Positions 21,151 through 32,553 of a stretch of DNA of 64,000 nt are shown in pieces (position 1 is the first letter of the stretch; every line of letters begins with the position of its first letter). The stretch is from positions 3,100,001 to 3,164,000 of the forward strand of contig WUJK01000005.1 of the NCBI GenBank assembly GCA_011317545.1. The letters are read 5' to 3'. The position numbers and the translations under genes were made by a program. Source of the DNA: Coniella vitis. Its lineage: Eukaryota > Ascomycota > Sordariomycetes > Diaporthales > Schizoparmaceae. The notes beneath the pieces are model-generated. The model was not told where the DNA came from. It saw only the letters and a list, made by a program, of their open reading frames with translations, and did no database searches.

Positions 21151-24100
21151 GTTAGATAAATAGGAACTATTTTATAATAGACCTATTCTATAATTTAACT
21201 CTATTTATCCTAGTACTTATTAATTCTAGCTATAACTGCTATTCTGCTGCGAGCGAGACGCTTGTACGTAAGTTAAGACTTCCGCGTATATCTATCCCGC
21301 CTAGGACCCTCTATTAATCGTTAAGGAAGAGAATATCGTATAAGCAGCCCGTTATCCGCTATATAACCTACCTTAATATAGACCTGGACGGGTATTTGCA
21401 TCGTATTTAGGCCTATGTAATCCCCCGCCTTTAGTACGACCTCGTTTTAGGAAAACCTTGGGCAGAAAGAGAGAGGGTAATATATATAGCTTATAAGCAC
21501 CGCCTAAGTATCGGACGAGCAGGAGGATTAGAGGTTTAGGAGCGAGGATACGGCCCTAAGAACTTTAACTATACGTCTATTAGTACCCTCGCTATCTAGA
21601 GCGAAGTTCGGCGCGTAAAACGCTTAAATACTGCTTAAGTAGCGTTTTTTAGTATTATAATAGCCGATATTACTAAGGCCCTATTACCGAAAGTAGAATC
21701 CTCGGTTAACGAGAAACTCCCCCTAGAGTATTACGAGTTCCGGAACCTCTTTAATAAGGATATAGCTTCCGCGCTACCGCTATATAGAGAGGGAGCGGAC
21801 TACGAGATTCGGCTATGTAAGAAGGCGGATAGGTCTGCTATAAACGCCCTATAGGGCCCGTTATACGGGATATCCAGAGAAGAACTTATCGTACTAAGGA
21901 AGACTCTTACCGAGCTACTCGATATAGGCTATATTAGAGCTAGTAGCTCCTTAGCAGGAGCTCCTATAATCTTTATTAAGAAACTAGGGGGCGGCCTCCG
22001 TTTTTACGTAGATTACCGCGCGCTTAACGCTATTTCGGAAGCCGACCGCTACCCGCTCCCCCTTATTAAAAAGACCCTATCTAATATCGTAAACGCTAAA
22101 TATTTTACTAAGCTCGATATACGAGCAGCGTTTTATAAGCTTTGTATTAAGGAAGGAGACGAGTGGAAGACCGCCTTTCGTACGAGGTATAGCCTCTTCG
22201 AGTGGCTAGTAACCCCGTTCGGACTTATAGGCGCTCCCGCAACGTTCCAGCGCTATATTAACAACGCTCTACGCCCCTACCTAGATATCTTCTATTCAGC
22301 TTATATCGATGATATTCTGGTATATACCGACGGCACGGCTAAAGACTATCGAGTAAAGGTAAAGCTAGTATTACGCGCTCTCGAAGCAGTAGGTCTAAAT
22401 CTAGATATCGCTAAGTACGAATTCGGCGTAACCGAGACGAAGTACCTAGGCTTTATTATCGAAGCGGGGGTAGGGACTCGTATAGACCCCGAGAAGGTAT
22501 ACGCTATACGCGATTAGGAGGCTCCGAAGACGGTTAAGGGAGTCCGTAGCTTCCTAGGATTTACGAACTTTTATCGTTAATTTATCGCTAATTATTCCGA
22601 AGTTATAGGGCCCCTCCTAGCCTTAACTAAGAAGGGGGTCCTATTTAGGTTCGGGGAGTAGGAAGAAGCTATATTCGAATAGCTAAAGTATCTCTTTATT
22701 AGCGAGCCCGTATTCGCCTAATAGGATCCGGATAAGGAGATAGTACTAGAGGCGGATTATTCTAGCTATTCGTTAGGCGGCTACCTCTCTTAGAGGGATA
22801 AGCACGGTATTCTCCGCCCGGTAGTATACTACTCGCGCCGCCTAAGCCCTACGGAGTATAACTACGAGATCTACGATAAGGAACTGCTAGCCGTTATTAA
22901 TTGCTTAAGAGTATAGGATACGGAGCTTAGGGGTACCGTACTACTATTTACGATTTACTCGGACTATAAGAACCTCGAATATTTCATAATATTACGGCGT
23001 CTTACCGAAAGGTAGGTCCGCTGGTCCGAGATAATAGCTCGTTTTCGATACTACTTAGTCTACCGCGCGGGAGTAGCTAGCGAGCGTCTAAACGCCCTCT
23101 CGAGGAGGGAGCAGGATATACTATATAATATATCTAACGAACGCCTCGCCGGCAGATAAATCCAGCTTTTGCTATCGATAGAGATAAGCTAAGTTATAGT
23201 ATGTAACGAGCTACTACTAATAGGTAGCGAGGTTTTTACGTAAGAGGAGCTCTAGCGCCTATAGGATAACGCTACCTTGTATAATAAGGTATACTCCTAG
23301 CTCGTAGGTATAGTCCGTAGGGGTAAACGCTCTTTTCCCCCTTACCTACGGATATCCAAAGGTAAGCCTATTAAGGTATCTATAGCGGAGTATTTAATCG
23401 ATAAGAAAGGACTGCTTAGGTTCCGTAAATAGCTCTAGTTACCCGATTAGGAACCCCTATATACTAAACTAACGCAGAATATCTACGATTCCACCCTATC
23501 TAGCCACCTAGGAAGGGATACCACTATTACGATAATAACGAGGGGCTACTTCTGGCCAGGTATATACCGCAGTATTCGGCGGTTTATACGAAATTGCGAC
23601 GTCTATAGACGTAAGACGGTATAAAGGCACCAGAGGAAGGGCCTTCTTAAGCCCCTACTAGTGCCTAAGCGGGTATAGAGCGAGTTATCCGTAGACTTTA
23701 TAGTCGACCTCCCCTACGAGGACGATATAAGAGAGGCTTACTTAATGGTGATTACGGACCGATTAACGAAAGCTATTATACTCGAAGCTATATATAGTAT
23801 AAGCGCGGAAGTATACGTAGAGCGGTTCTTACATTATTACTAGCGGTTCTATAGTTTCCCTAAGGTAATAGTTAGCGACCGAGGCTCGAACTAGGTAGGA
23901 GGGTTCTAGCGCCGATTATACGAGCTCACAAAGATAGAGTAGCGCTTAAACACCGCTTTCCACCTATAGACAGATAGAGCTATAGAAAGGGCAAACCAAA
24001 AGGTTATAAACTACCTCCGAGCGTTCGTTACGTATATATAATTGGATTAGCCGATGCTCCTACCCGGCGCTTAACTAGCTATTAATAATAAGGATACCAG

Positions 24101-24800
24101 CATAATTAGCCTTAGCCTATTTTTCGTCCTATACGGCTACTATATAGATCTAATCGAATAGGTAGAGCGTAGTACGTTACCAGCGTAAGCGCCCAGAGTT
24201 TAGGCCGAGAACTTCGTCCAACGGCTTAAAAACGCAACTACTTTCGCTTAAGCCGTAATAGCAGTCGCGTAGCAACGAATAGAAGAATCTGCGAATAAGT
24301 TATAAGCAGTTATAGAGCGGCTTATTAAGGGCGATAAGGTTTAGCTCTCCCTACGAAATATTGCCACCAACCGCCCTTTAAAGAAGTTAGCCTAGCTATA
24401 TAATAAGTATACCGTAACGTATATCGTTAGCCCTTATATAGTGGAATTAGACGTCCCGCCGGGTATTTACCCTCGTTTCTATATAGATCTCTTAATTCGA
24501 GCTATATAAGACCCGCTCCCGTCGCAGGTATAAAGGGAATACCGGCCCGACCCTATCGTAGTTAAAGAGGGAAAGGAACCCGAGTACTAGGTAGAAAGCA
24601 TTATTAGAGCACGTAATAAGCCGCGCAGAGGCCGCGCGAAAACGGACGAAATGCTATAACGCGAAGTCCTAGTTAAATAGGTCGGATAGGACCAGCTAGA
24701 CTAGCAGCCGTTATCCGAATTTAAAGATACAGTTACTCTTAAAGAGTTCGAGCAACGCTATAGCAGCGCTATAAGTTACGATAGCCTAAAGTTGTGGAAA
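21150..24800 (+). pseudogene. pol of family 2: protease, RT, RNase H, integrase, chromodomain
   Basis: RT with intact YIDD at 22302-22313. RNase H/connection includes YCEIYDKELLAV-like and FTIYSDYKNLEYF. Integrase has SHLGRDTT and CDVC of the zinc-binding head (first His changed to Tyr), then SVDFIVDLP, VIVSDRGSN and ERANQ, giving the D, D and E catalytic residues. The C-terminal chromodomain reads EYWVESIIRAR then VLVKWVGWDQPDWQPL if stop codons are read as the lost Trp/Gln. In chromoviruses this domain directs integration to marked heterochromatin. In-frame stops prevent expression. Confidence 0.8.
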
Positions 24801-24844
24801 AGAAGAGCGGGGAAATTAAGCACTATAGATAAAAAGAAAACTAT

Positions 24845-25905
24845 ACGCGAAACGCGCGCTAACGTAGCTACCTACTTATCCTCGCTTACCTCCTCCTTAC
24901 TACTAGAATTACTCTCCTCAGTTTCACTAGAATAAGGGTCGTCGTTAATACCGCGCTTCGTTTTAGCACCAACTAAGCCCTTACCCTTACTACCCCCCTC
25001 TACGAGCTTCGCCAGCAGGTCGGCAATATCCTCCAGCGCCACCGCCTAGCGGCGTACGAGCTTGCGGCTACGGCGCTAGTATAAAGTTAGCAAGATACGA
25101 GCAGGGAAGGAGCAGTAGGTACGTACGCTGCGGGTGCGCTTATTATTCAACAACCGGACCTCGTTACGGCTAACCTAAGTCTTACCTAACTTAGGCAGGC
25201 AGTCGCAGGTGCGGCGCGCGGCGAGAGCGGCGAGGGCCCAGGGGCGGAGAGTACCTAGAGTATATAAGTACGGGAAGGCGCGAGCAGGGAAGGAGCAGTA
25301 TATACTAGGGTCGGAAGTATCGTAGGCGAGGGAATAGTTAACTATAGTAATAATAGCGGTACGTATCTCGTCGGTCTAGTAGAGGGGGGTATAGGAGTAG
25401 CCGGAGTTCTTGCCCTTCTTATTCATCCTATAGGGGAAATAACGGGCGCCGGCTATAGCAGTTAGTAAGCTATAAAGAAGCAGGGGAAGCGCTATTTACT
25501 AATACCGTATAGGCAGAGGGAGAGGGGGTTCTTAGAAGCCCTTATAACATAGGGCAGGCACTACTCGTCCCTAATACCCTCGGGGAGGGCAACGCGAGGT
25601 TAAAGCTACGGGTTAGCAGCGATAACGCTCTAAATAAGCTTATTAACGGCCTTATCGAGCTAGGCGGCGGTAGGGGCGAGGACGGTAGCGGCAGGAGCAG
25701 TAGCGGGCGCGGTAGGAGCTACCGCAGCCGTAGCTACGGGTGCTACCGCCGTAGGAGTAGCTATAGAGCCTATAGCAATAGCGGGGGCGGCGGCGGCAGG
25801 TATAGCGGCAGGAGCCGCGCTAGCTTACTTAGAGCGAGTAGTAACGTTTATACTACTAGCAGAGCTAAGTATAAGCAGAGGACGAATAGGGAAGGCGCGA
25901 TACTT
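24845..25905 (-). pseudogene. ORF antisense to pol at the 3' end of family 2, function unknown
   Basis: Reading the minus strand from about 25900, one frame stays coherent for about 340 codons, interrupted only by TAG/TAA at likely Gln positions. It starts with an Ala/Pro-rich tract (repeated APA, ATAA) of about 60 residues, then LDKAVNKLI, RVALPEGIRDE, LPLLYSLLTAIAGARYFP, SYTPLYQTDEIRTAIITIVNY and CSFPARAF, a basic segment (SRKLVRRQAVALEDIADLLAKL), and an acidic Ser-rich tail (SSSKEEVSEDK). No known domain is recognised. The damage is confined to CAG/CAA-type changes, so this was probably a real coding frame before RIP. It sits where some plant and fungal gypsy elements carry additional ORFs. 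Confidence 0.6.
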
Positions 25906-26299
25906 ACCTTATTATTATAGGGGTTGGTTTCGTATAACTCGTAAGGGCTCTAGTTTAATTAAGAGGAAGGAATAACCCCTAGAGCAGGGGTTAAGGGGGT
26001 ATTTATACTTTTTCGAGGCTCTAAGAGTAAAGATATTGCGTCTGTAACCGCCTACTAAGTTAAGGGCGTCGCTATTATTCTATTAACGAATAATGGGCGG
26101 CAGAACTTATAGACTCGCCGAGAGCTAGGTTAAAGGGAGCTCCGCGGACGTAAGACTCCTTTTATACTCGCTGGGCACGAGGATAAGGCTCCTTTGATAG
26201 GGTGGGCGGGCGTAGCGGCATCGCGTCGTTATGCTTTTTAGGTAGCTATTATGCTATATGCGGCTCTATAGGAGGGCGTTCGGCCTAAGCGGGGGGGTA

Positions 26300-26639
26300 A
26301 TATTACAGGCCCACGGGTAAATGCACGGCTTCGGCACACTAGGGTACGAAGCCTTAGTCAGCATATTCCCTTCTCGTCTGGAGACTAGCATTATATAAGC
26401 GCTAAACAAGAGCGTCTCCCGAGCAGCTCACGAGCCGCACAAAAGACCATCGACAAGAGGACCCGCATCGACGGTAGACCCATGGAAAACTCTGTCTACG
26501 GGTGGATCCTAAACGTAAGAGCTACTTAAGAGCAGCTCTCGCGCCGCTATATAGATACTATTCTTACTTCTCTCCTTAAGTTAGTTAATAACAGAAATTG
26601 GGATCGAAACTGCGAACGCTCTCTCGATGCCCGTTCACA
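26300..26639 (+). mobile_element. 3' LTR of family 2
   Basis: Nearly the same as the 5' LTR, ending TCGATGCCCGTTCACA, then ATAC and the resumed copy A sequence TACCTTATCGGCG. It keeps more CA/TG than the 5' copy at some positions (for example CCCATGG against CCTATAG). Confidence 0.85.
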
Positions 26640-28255
26640 ATACTACCTTATCGGCGTAAAATAACAAATTCTTATATATACGGATTATAAGAACCTTCAG
26701 GTATTTACTTCGATAAAGCAGCTTAATAAACGATAAGTTAGATAATACGAATTTCTATCAGAATTCGACTTTAAGATTATCTACTGTAAAGGTAAGGAAA
26801 ACGAATAAGTAGACGCTCTTAGCAGATAGTTAGATTATAAGGATAGTAATAATAAAGACTAAGATATTATAGTAATCTTTAAGGAAGATTCGGAAAGTAA
26901 CCTTACTATACTATCTATTACTAAGGGACTTAATATAATACTATATATCGAAGGAGAAATACCTAACCTCGATAGTATAATAATATTAGAATAAAACGAT
27001 TATATCAGAAGTATCTATAGCGTACTAGTATATAGATACTAAGGAATTAGAGTAACCTATAAAAGGATCTAACGCTATTAGAACCTACTAAACCTTAAGA
27101 AACGAGTTATAGATATCGTTAGCAACTACGATATATATAAACGGAATAAGATAGAATAATATAAACCTTACGGATTACTATAACCTCTACTAGTACCTAT
27201 AACTATTTAATTATCTATTAATCTAGACTTTATTACTAAGCTACCTCTCTTATAAGAACCCTTAACTAAAATATAATACGATAGTATCTTAGTAGTAGTT
27301 TATAGACTAAGTAAGTATATATACTTCCTACTATATAAGGAAAGTAGTACCGTAGAGGAACTCGTATATATATTCCTCCGTATTATTATCGCTAACTATA
27401 AAATACCTTAGGAAATTATATCGGATAGAAATAGAAAATTTATATTAAAATTCTAGATCTTACTTACTAAATACCTCGGAATAACGTAATATATATCTAC
27501 GGTATTTTATCCTTAAATAAACGGATAAATAGAATATATTAACTAGATTATAGAATAGTATCTATAATATTACGTTAATTACGAATAAGATAATTAGGTC
27601 GAACTCTTACCTACGGTATAATTCGCCTATAATAGCGTAGATACGATAAGTATAGGAAAATTACTATTCTTCCTATTCTACGGATATAATCCTACGGTAT
27701 ACTACGAAATACTACTAGATAGAAACGTAAAAACGGCAAACTAATACGCTAAAAGAATAAAGCAATTATATAAAGATACTCGACGTATACTTTAGGATAT
27801 TAAAGAATAAATAACGAAATATACTAACTAGAAAAGGATTAAGGGACTAATCCTATAGAAGGGAGATAAAGTCTACCTTAACCGTAAAAATATTAAAACT
27901 ACTAAACCTAGCGATAAACTCGACTATAAGAAACTCGGACCTTATAAAATTATATAATAAATTTCCCTAGTTAACTACAAACTCGAAATCCTATATATAT
28001 ATCTACACCTAGTCTTCCACATTTTACTTCTAGAACTAGCACTAGTAGATGCAGAACTCTCGTACGATATAGATATTATCGAATTAGAATAAGTATAGTA
28101 TAAAGTTAAATAAATCCTTAATTTATATAAACGCGGACGCGGAAAATAATACCTTATTAAATAGAAAGGATACAATAATTCGGAAAATACTTAGGAACTA
28201 CTAAAGAACGTATACCTAGATCTTATTAAAGAATATAAAAATAAAAAGCTATTAT
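26640..28255 (+). pseudogene. pol of copy A, second part: RNase H end, integrase, chromodomain
   Basis: Continues directly from 19376 once family 2 is removed: LIGVKQQILIYTDYKNLQVF-like RNase H end, zinc-binding head region, then integrase core with VVVYRLSKY, EIISDRNRKF and an E-containing helix in a QTNGQTE-like context (about 27520), a GPYKI-type C-terminal domain, and a chromodomain GRGKQYLIK.KGYNNSENT near 28130-28190, where the Trp is now a stop. RIP stops throughout. Confidence 0.7.
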
Positions 28256-28270
28256 AGCCTTAGATAGAGA

Positions 28271-28345
28271 AGGTATTATAGGGAATCGAACCCCGGACCT
28301 CCTAATAAGAAACTAGGAGCTCTAACTACTAAGCTATAAGACTAC
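28271..28345 (-). ncRNA. tRNA-like sequence between chromodomain and antisense ORF of copy A
   Basis: On the minus strand: TAGCTTAGTAGTTAGAG (A-box), an arm CCTAG-TTTCTTA-TTAGG that can pair as 5 bp around a 7-nt loop, then GGGGTTCGATTCC (B-box/T-arm). Spacing between the boxes is tRNA-like. The acceptor arm (AGTCTTA with TAATACC) pairs only in part, so maturation is doubtful. If the 7-nt loop is right the anticodon would be TCT, but position 37 would be an unusual pyrimidine. The sequence recurs in X, B, C, D and G. Confidence 0.5.
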
Positions 28346-28419
28346 TTATATCTTTAATTATAATAGCTACCTATAGGAATAACTAGACCCCTTATTAAGA
28401 GCTATCTATACTCGGACTC

Positions 28420-29090
28420 CCTAAGTCGAATCCGGACTAATTAATCGTAGCGTTAGGCGCTACTAATATATTCTAATCCGTACCCTTAAACGAAGGATCC
28501 TATATAGATAAAACGGCTTCCTTAGCAGCTATAGTTTAAACGGCCTCGGTAACTCGCTTATATTCCTCCTCCTCTAAACTAGCGTTTACTAACTTTATAC
28601 CCTTCTCCTAAAGAAACCGTTATTATTTCTTTAAACGAGATAATCTAGCTAAAGTCTCTATTAGACGGGCTTATATATCGGTAAGTTCCCTCTAACGCTT
28701 AAATAAATACTCCTCTTCCTCTAACTTACGATTATCTAAATATATTAACTCGTTATTAATCTTAGATACTAAGGAAAGAATTAATATTAGTATAGTAAGA
28801 ATTACTAAGAAAAACTACTTATACGAGGATACTAGTACTTATAACGTATTATAAGAACGATTTCGTTTAGTATATTACGTATAACTTTTTATACTATTAA
28901 CTATCTTATATACTAACCCCTCCTCTAGGTATAACGAATAAGGTATAACTTCGTAACCTTGGGTTTCGATATATATAAAACGATTTAAAGTAGTAATACG
29001 CTTCTTAGATAAAGATAAGGACGGATTCGTAGTATACGATTTTATAATCCTAGAAGATATAACGAATTAGGAAGGTATAATCCGAAGTAA
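28420..29090 (-). pseudogene. Antisense ORF, type 1, of copy A
   Basis: Reverse to pol, between the tRNA-like sequence and the polypurine tract. The frame is best read in the sister copy G; here it has the same helical charged protein with Lys/Arg/Glu-rich coiled coil (LSRLKKQ, then KLVNASLEEEE) and the C-terminal SGFDLGSP. Stops sit at likely Gln codons. Proteins of this shape turn up as hypothetical proteins in fungal genomes; no function is known to me. Confidence 0.6.
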
Positions 29091-29161
29091 GAATATTAGG
29101 CAGGATTACTTACGGAAATACTATAGGTCTTTAGGGATAAAGACCGATAGAAGGGAGATAA

Positions 29162-29617
29162 TATTATAACCTATAAATATATAGGTTATAGGAATAGGCT
29201 AGCGTAACTATATACTAGCAAATCGGAACCTTAACGGACCGATAGGGATCTCTTATATAAGGAATACGGATAATATAATTAGGGTTAGGGTAAAGCCTAT
29301 AAGAGATTATTATTACCTATCGGATAGTTAATAGGCAACTATAGGCATTAATAGGCTTAGATAGGCTATATATTAATAAACGGAATAACGGAAGGATATA
29401 AGGACGATGGATTTCCTAGCTATTAGATAGTTTTCCTTATAGTCTTTAGTTATAAATCTAAGTATTATTTTATATAATAGGGTAATCCCTCTTAATTACT
29501 TATAATACTTAATATTACTCGATAATATATAAAGACTTAAAGGTAATACTTCCCCGCCTGCTAATATATAACTTATAGGTACTTCCAGAATCCGGGATTC
29601 AGGCAAGGATTATTATA
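29162..29617 (+). mobile_element. 3' LTR of copy A
   Basis: 456 bp, preceded by the purine tract AGAAGGGAGATAA and ending GGATTATTATA. Some CA is kept at the very end (ATTCAGGCAAGG). Confidence 0.85.
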
Positions 29618-29621
29618 TTAG

Positions 29622-30100
29622 TGTTATAACCTGGTCCCTCGTAGCACTATATATACGGTTGGAAGGAATAATCAGATAGAGATTCTGATTATTGGTTGAT
29701 CTTTTGCAAGGTTTATATAGTATAGCGGTACCTTCCAACGCTTATTATTATATTATAATCAGAATCTCCGGGTGCAGCTAAGGTCGCAGGTTCGATCCCT
29801 AACTTAGTTAATTTATTTTCGGGCTTCCGGGAAGCTCGGGAATAATTAGGTGCTTACAGACCGCGACTGCAACTCTAATTAAGCCTTATCACCTTAGTAC
29901 GTTATATAGGCCTGGGGGTTAACCGTATACTTCTAAGTTCGGGACGAACTTACTTAGAAGGGAGATAGTATTATAACCTGGTCCCTCGTAGCACTATATA
30001 TACGGTTGGAAGGAATAATTAGATAGAGATTCTGATTATTGGTTGATCTTTTGCAAGGTCTATGTGGTGTAGCGGTACCTTCCAACGCTTATCATTATAC
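29622..30100 (+). mobile_element. Miniature LTR element (TRIM-like), 479 bp
   Basis: Two direct repeats of about 132 bp (29622-29753 and 29969-30100) starting TGTTATAACCTGGTCC / TATTATAACCTGG and ending CGCTTATCATTATA flank only about 215 bp of non-coding DNA. The interior ends in GAAGGGAGATAG immediately before the second repeat, nearly the same purine tract as family 1, and the LTR begins with the same ten bases as family 1. The interior also has a B-box-like GGTTCGATCCC at about 29791. Each LTR has two inverted repeats (GTTGGAAGG/CCTTCCAAC and AATCAGA/TCTGATT). No ORF. This fits a non-autonomous element that used family 1 proteins. Confidence 0.75.
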
Positions 30101-31661
30101 CTTAACAAAGTAGCTTAATAAACGATAAGTTAGATAATACGAATTTCTATTAGAATTCGACTTTAAAATTATCTACCGTAAAGGTAAAGAAAACGAATAA
30201 GCAGACGCTCTTAGCAAACGGTTAGACTATAAGGATAGCAATAGCAAAGACCTAGATACTATAGCAATCTTTAAGGAAGATTCGGAAGGTAACCTTACTA
30301 TACTATCTATTACTAAGGAACTTAACGTAATACTACGTATCGAAGGAGAAATACCTAACCTTAATAGTATAATAACACCGGAATAAAACGACTATATTAA
30401 AAGCATCTATAGCGTACTAGTATATAGATACTAAGGAATTAGAGTAACCTATAAAAGGATCTAATATTATTAGAACCCACCGAACCTTAAGAAACGAGTT
30501 ACGGATATCGTTAATAATTACGATATATATAAACGGAATAAAATAGAGCGATATAAACCTTACAGACTATTATAACCTCTACTAATACCTACGACTATTT
30601 AGTTATCTATTAGTCTAGACTTTATTACTAAGCTACCCCTCTTACGAGAACCCTTAACTTAGGTATAGTACGATAGTATCTTAATAGTAGTTTATAGACT
30701 AAGCAAATACATATACTTCCTACTATATAAAGAAAGTAATACCGTAGAAGAACTCGTATATATATTCCTCCGTATTATTATCGCTAACTACGGAATACCT
30801 TAGGAAATTATATTAGATAGAGATAGAAAATTCGTATCGAAATTCTAGATCTTACTTACTAAATACCTCGGAACGATATAACGTATATCTACGGCATTTT
30901 ATCCTTAGATAGACGGATAAATAGAACGTACTAATTAGATTATAGAATAATATCTACAATACTATATTAACTATAAATAAGATAATTAGGTCGAACTCTT
31001 ACCTATAATATAATTCGCTTATAATAGCGTAGATACGATAAGTATAGGAAAATTACTATTCTTCCTACTCTATAGATATAACCCTACGGTATACTACGAA
31101 ATACTACTAGGTGGAAACGTAGAAACGGCAGACTAATACGCTAGAAGAATTAAGTAATTATACGAAGATGCTCGACGTATACTTTAGGACGTTAAAGAAT
31201 AAATAATAAAGTATACTAATTAGAAAAGGATTAAGGGATTAATCCTATAGAAGGGAGATAAAGTCTACCTTAACTATAAAAATATTAAAACTATTAAACC
31301 TAGCGATAAACTCGACTATAAAAAACTCGGACCTTATAAAATTGCATAATAGATTTCACTAGTTAACTATAAATTGGAAATCCTATATATATATCTATAC
31401 CTAGTCTTCTATATTTTACTTCTAGAACTAGCATTAGTAGACGCAGAACTTTCGTACGATATAGATATTATCGAACTAGAATAAGTATAATACGAAGTTA
31501 AATAGATTCTCGACTTATATAAACGCGGACGCGGAAAATAATACCTTATTAAGTGGAAAAACTACGATAACTCGGAAAATACTTAGGAATTACTAAAGAA
31601 CGTATACCTAGATCTTATTAAAGAATACGAAAATAAAAAGCTATTATAGCCTTAGATAGAG

Positions 31662-31736
31662 AAGGTATTATAGGGAATCAAACCCCGGACCTCCTAATAA
31701 GAAACTAGGAGCTTTAACTATTAAGTTATAAGACTA
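31662..31736 (-). ncRNA. tRNA-like sequence in copy B
   Basis: The A-box-like TAACTTAATAGTTAAAG and B-box GGGGTTTGATTCC are read on the minus strand; both have one or two RIP-type changes relative to copy A. Confidence 0.45.
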
Positions 31737-32553
31737 TTCGTATCTTTAACTATAATAACTACCTATAGGAATAACCAGACCCCTTATTAAGAGCTACCTA
31801 TACTTAGACTCCCTAAATCGAATCCGGACTAATTAATCGTAGCGTTAAGCGCTGCTAATATATTCTAGTCCGTACCTTTAAACGAAGGATCCTATATAGA
31901 TAAAACGGCCTCCTTAATAGCTACGGTTTAAATAGCTTTAGTAACTTACTTACGCTCCTCTTCTTCTAAACTAGCGTTTACTAACTTTATACCCTTCTCC
32001 TAAAGAAACCGTTATTATTTCTTTAGATAAGATAATCTAGCTAAAATCTCTATTAGATAGGTTTATATATCGGTAAGTTCCCTCTAACGCTTAAGTAGAC
32101 GCTCCTTTTCCTCTAACTTACGATTATCTAAACGTATTAACTCGTTATTAATCTTAGATACTAAGGAAAGAATTAATACTAGTATAGTAAGAATTACTAA
32201 GAAAAACCACTTATACGAGGATACTAGCACTCGTAACGTATTATAAGAACGATTTCGCTTAGTATATTATATATAACTTTTTATACTATTAACTATCTTA
32301 TATACTAACCCCTCCTCTAGGTATAACGAATAAGGTATAACTTCGTAACCCTAAGTTTCGATATATATAAAACGATTTAAAGTAGTAATACGCTTCTTAG
32401 ATAAAGATAAGGACGGATTCGTAGTATACGATTTTATAATCCTAGAAGATATAACGAATTAGGAAGGTATAATCCGAAGTAAGAATATTAGGCAGGATTA
32501 CTTACGGAAATATTATAGGTCTTTAGGGATAAAGACCGATAGAAGGGAGATAA

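Larger units (their letters stand above)
19377..26639 (+). mobile_element. Family 2: nested full-length Ty3/gypsy chromodomain element
   Basis: About 7.26 kb between near-identical direct LTRs (19377-19716 and about 26300-26639), inserted in the RNase H region of copy A. Gag starts at ATG 19894 (MEEQRY...), with a Cys-rich knuckle remnant near 20925-20970. RT has LRFYVDYRALNAIS, YPLPLIKKTL, FTKLDIRAAFYKL, FGLIGAPATFQ and an intact YIDDILVY at 22302-22325. RNase H lies at about 22690-23110, integrase at about 23470-24250, chromodomain at about 24575-24765. A reverse-strand ORF (about 25905-24845) lies between the chromodomain and the 3' LTR. The purine-rich AAGCGGGGGGG before the 3' LTR is the likely polypurine tract. 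It is GC-richer than family 1 but also full of Gln/Trp-to-stop changes, so RIP acted on it too. Confidence 0.9.
14676..29617 (+). mobile_element. Copy A: full-length Ty3/gypsy chromodomain element (family 1), interrupted by family 2
   Basis: Plus-strand LTRs of 456 bp at 14676-15131 and 29162-29617 bound about 7.7 kb of element plus the 7.3-kb nested element at 19377-26639. Order in coding direction: gag (about 15190-17400, zinc knuckle ECFNYSKIGYFVREC near 16143-16187), protease (DSGVQGNFIS near 17545), RT (LRLYVNYRQLND, IALDLKEGY, and YLNDILIY where YLDD is usual), RNase H (from about 19190, resuming at 26640), integrase (27060-27950), chromodomain (about 28095-28250), antisense tRNA-like sequence, antisense ORF, then polypurine tract AGAAGGGAGATAA. 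Domain order RT-RNase H-INT-chromodomain defines a chromovirus-type Ty3/gypsy. All frames are full of RIP stops, so it cannot encode its proteins. Confidence 0.85.

Noticed and set aside
27975..28175. 66-codon minus-strand frame in copy A
   Set aside because: Antisense shadow of the integrase C-terminus and chromodomain.
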